From Streptomyces sp. NBC_01255 (GTDB lineage: Bacteria > Actinomycetota > Actinomycetes > Streptomycetales > Streptomycetaceae): a stretch of 64,000 bases of DNA. The notes under the pieces are model-generated. The model made no database searches and was not told where the DNA came from. It was given only the letters and a program-made list of their open reading frames with translations. Numbering within the stretch: the stretch's first letter is position 1; every line of letters begins with the position of its first letter. The DNA is taken from the NCBI RefSeq assembly GCF_036226445.1, contig NZ_CP108474.1, forward strand, positions 2,914,001 to 2,978,000. The letters are read 5' to 3'. A program made the position numbers and the translations under genes. Shown here piece after piece: positions 62,855 through 64,000 of this stretch.

Positions 62855-64000
62855 ATGGTGATGGGGCAGGACACGCAGCCTCCCGAGGAGGGCGAGGCCG
62901 GCCTGCCCGAACGGGTCTCCGGGGACGAGCCCCTGCTCGCGGCCCGCGTCCACCGGCCCTCCGACCTGATGCGGCTGCTCGCCGGTCTCCTCGCCATCGG
63001 CCTCGTCATCGCCGTCGCCGCCTTCGCGCACGCCACGACGTCGGGCCTCGAAGAGGACATCAACAAGGGGGCGGGCGGCGCCCCCGACGTCTTCGTCAAG
63101 ATCGCCGGTCTCGTCTCCTCCATCGCCGTCCTGCTGGTCCCGGTCGCCTTCGCCATCGAGCGCCTGATCAAACGGGACGGACTGCGCATCGCCGACGGCG
63201 TCCTCGCCGCCGTCCTCGCGCACGGCGTCACCCTCGCCACCGATCTCTGGGTCGCCCAGGCGGCGCCCGGCACCATCCAGGACGCGCTCACCCAGCCGCA
63301 GTCCGGCGGCGGGCTCACCGACCCGGTGCACAACTACCTCGCCCCGGTCATCGCGTACATGACCGCCGTCGGCATGGCCCGAAGACCTCGCTGGCGGGTG
63401 GCGCTGTGGGCGGTGCTGCTGCTCGACGCGTTCACGATGCTGGTGGCCGGCTACACCACGGCGCTCTCGATCATCCTGACCGTGCTGATCGGCTGGACCG
63501 TGGCCTACGGCACGCTGTACGCCGTCGGCTCCCCGAACGTCCGGCCCACCGGCCAGACCCTCCTCGCCGGCCTGCGCCGCGTCGGCTTCCGCCCCGTGAC
63601 GGCGCTGCGCGCCGAGGGCGTGCCGGACGCGTCGGACATCGGCGACAGGGGCCGCCGGTACATCGTGACCCTGGAGGAGGGGGCGCCGCTCGACGTCACC
63701 GTCGTCGACCGCGAGCAGCAGGCCCACGGCTTCTTCTACCGGATGTGGCGGCGGATCACGCTGCGGACGATCACCACCCGCCGGTCGATCGTCTCGCTGC
63801 GGCAGGCTCTGGAGCAGGAGGCCCTCCTCGCCTACGCTGCCATCGCCGCCGGGGCGAACGCGCCGAAGCTGATCGCCACCTCGGAGCTCGGCCCGGACGC
63901 CGTCATGCTCGTGTACGAGCACATCGGCGGCCGGAGCCTGGACTCGCTCGACGACCACGAGATCACCGACGAGCTGGTACGGGGCGCCTGGCGGCAGGTG
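62855..64000 (+). CDS. Large membrane protein with kinase-like region (YbhN/lysylphosphatidylglycerol-synthase-like), 3' end beyond window
   Basis: 382 codons with no stop before the right edge. Six to seven membrane segments span residues 35-210 (MRLLAGLLAIGLVIAVAAFA, VALWAVLLLDAFTMLVAGYT). A soluble part follows with VTLEEGAPLDVTVVDREQQ, RRSIVSLRQALEQEALLAYA and VMLVYEHIGGRSLDSL, which resemble the N-lobe and hinge of an ABC1/APH-type kinase fold. Streptomyces proteins of this layout continue into a YbhN-type membrane region. Start ATG 62855 or 62861. The leader is an unusual purine/AC-rich repeat. Confidence 0.75.
   Translation, partial: MVMGQDTQPPEEGEAGLPERVSGDEPLLAARVHRPSDLMRLLAGLLAIGLVIAVAAFAHATTSGLEEDINKGAGGAPDVFVKIAGLVSSIAVLLVPVAFAIERLIKRDGLRIADGVLAAVLAHGVTLATDLWVAQAAPGTIQDALTQPQSGGGLTDPVHNYLAPVIAYMTAVGMARRPRWRVALWAVLLLDAFTMLVAGYTTALSIILTVLIGWTVAYGTLYAVGSPNVRPTGQTLLAGLRRVGFRPVTALRAEGVPDASDIGDRGRRYIVTLEEGAPLDVTVVDREQQAHGFFYRMWRRITLRTITTRRSIVSLRQALEQEALLAYAAIAAGANAPKLIATSELGPDAVMLVYEHIGGRSLDSLDDHEITDELVRGAWRQV

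Overview
This is a high-GC, leftward-biased chromosomal segment from a Streptomyces species. The evidence is the base composition, the frequent GTG starts and strong purine-rich ribosome binding sites, the actinomycete signature genes (dasR, sigR-rsrA, whiB7, mycoredoxin, adnAB, UPF0182), and a gene order that from memory follows the conserved core of S. coelicolor from about SCO5235 down to about SCO5183. There is no rRNA, integrase, transposase, phage or CRISPR array. It is a core region, and its novelty lies in small genes, repeats and control sites.

Left part (1-6.2 kb): the amino-sugar/chitobiose uptake locus dasD-dasC-dasB-dasA on the minus strand, facing the GntR regulator dasR. Two paralogous small secreted proteins sit between dasA and dasR. 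Four DasR operator-like palindromes lie in this interval. Next come a DUF3311-sodium/solute symporter pair, an acetyltransferase, and a cobalamin riboswitch driving the class Ia ribonucleotide reductase nrdA-nrdB (8.9-12.6 kb). A DUF2809 membrane gene and peptide deformylase follow.

13.7-28 kb: a TPR protein, a pair of membrane HD/HD-GYP proteins, and the thiol-oxidative stress switch rsrA-sigR with its autoregulatory promoter. Then a hydrolase, an SRAP abasic-site protein, an M50-like peptidase, aroA, rsgA, an SMR exporter overlapped antisense by a TetR gene, hisN, a CBS protein, and a catalase facing a Fur-family CatR-like repressor.

28-43 kb: two identical initiator tRNA-Met genes bracket a Sel1/TPR repeat protein. 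Then UPF0182, a PPA1309-family protein, a PDZ/Lon-like protease, moaE, a sugar-epimerase-like SDR, a DUF2342 metalloprotease with a Nudix hydrolase, and an operon of three AIM24 proteins whose first gene is a TerD-AIM24 fusion.

43-64 kb: a YgjP metallopeptidase, a stand-alone ThiF/TOMM-like protein, an ABC1 kinase, the antibiotic-resistance regulator whiB7 with a long attenuator-type leader, uvrD2, a SigR-controlled mycoredoxin, nudC and an M20 dipeptidase. The AdnA/AdnB helicase-nuclease follows, interrupted by two duplicated lipoprotein-type genes and carrying copies of one palindromic repeat read in different frames. The window ends with an alkyltransferase-like protein and the 5' part of a large membrane protein. 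Two themes link the genes: redox stress (SigR, RsrA, mycoredoxin, catalase, NudC) and DNA maintenance (AdnAB, UvrD2, SRAP, ATL, RNR).
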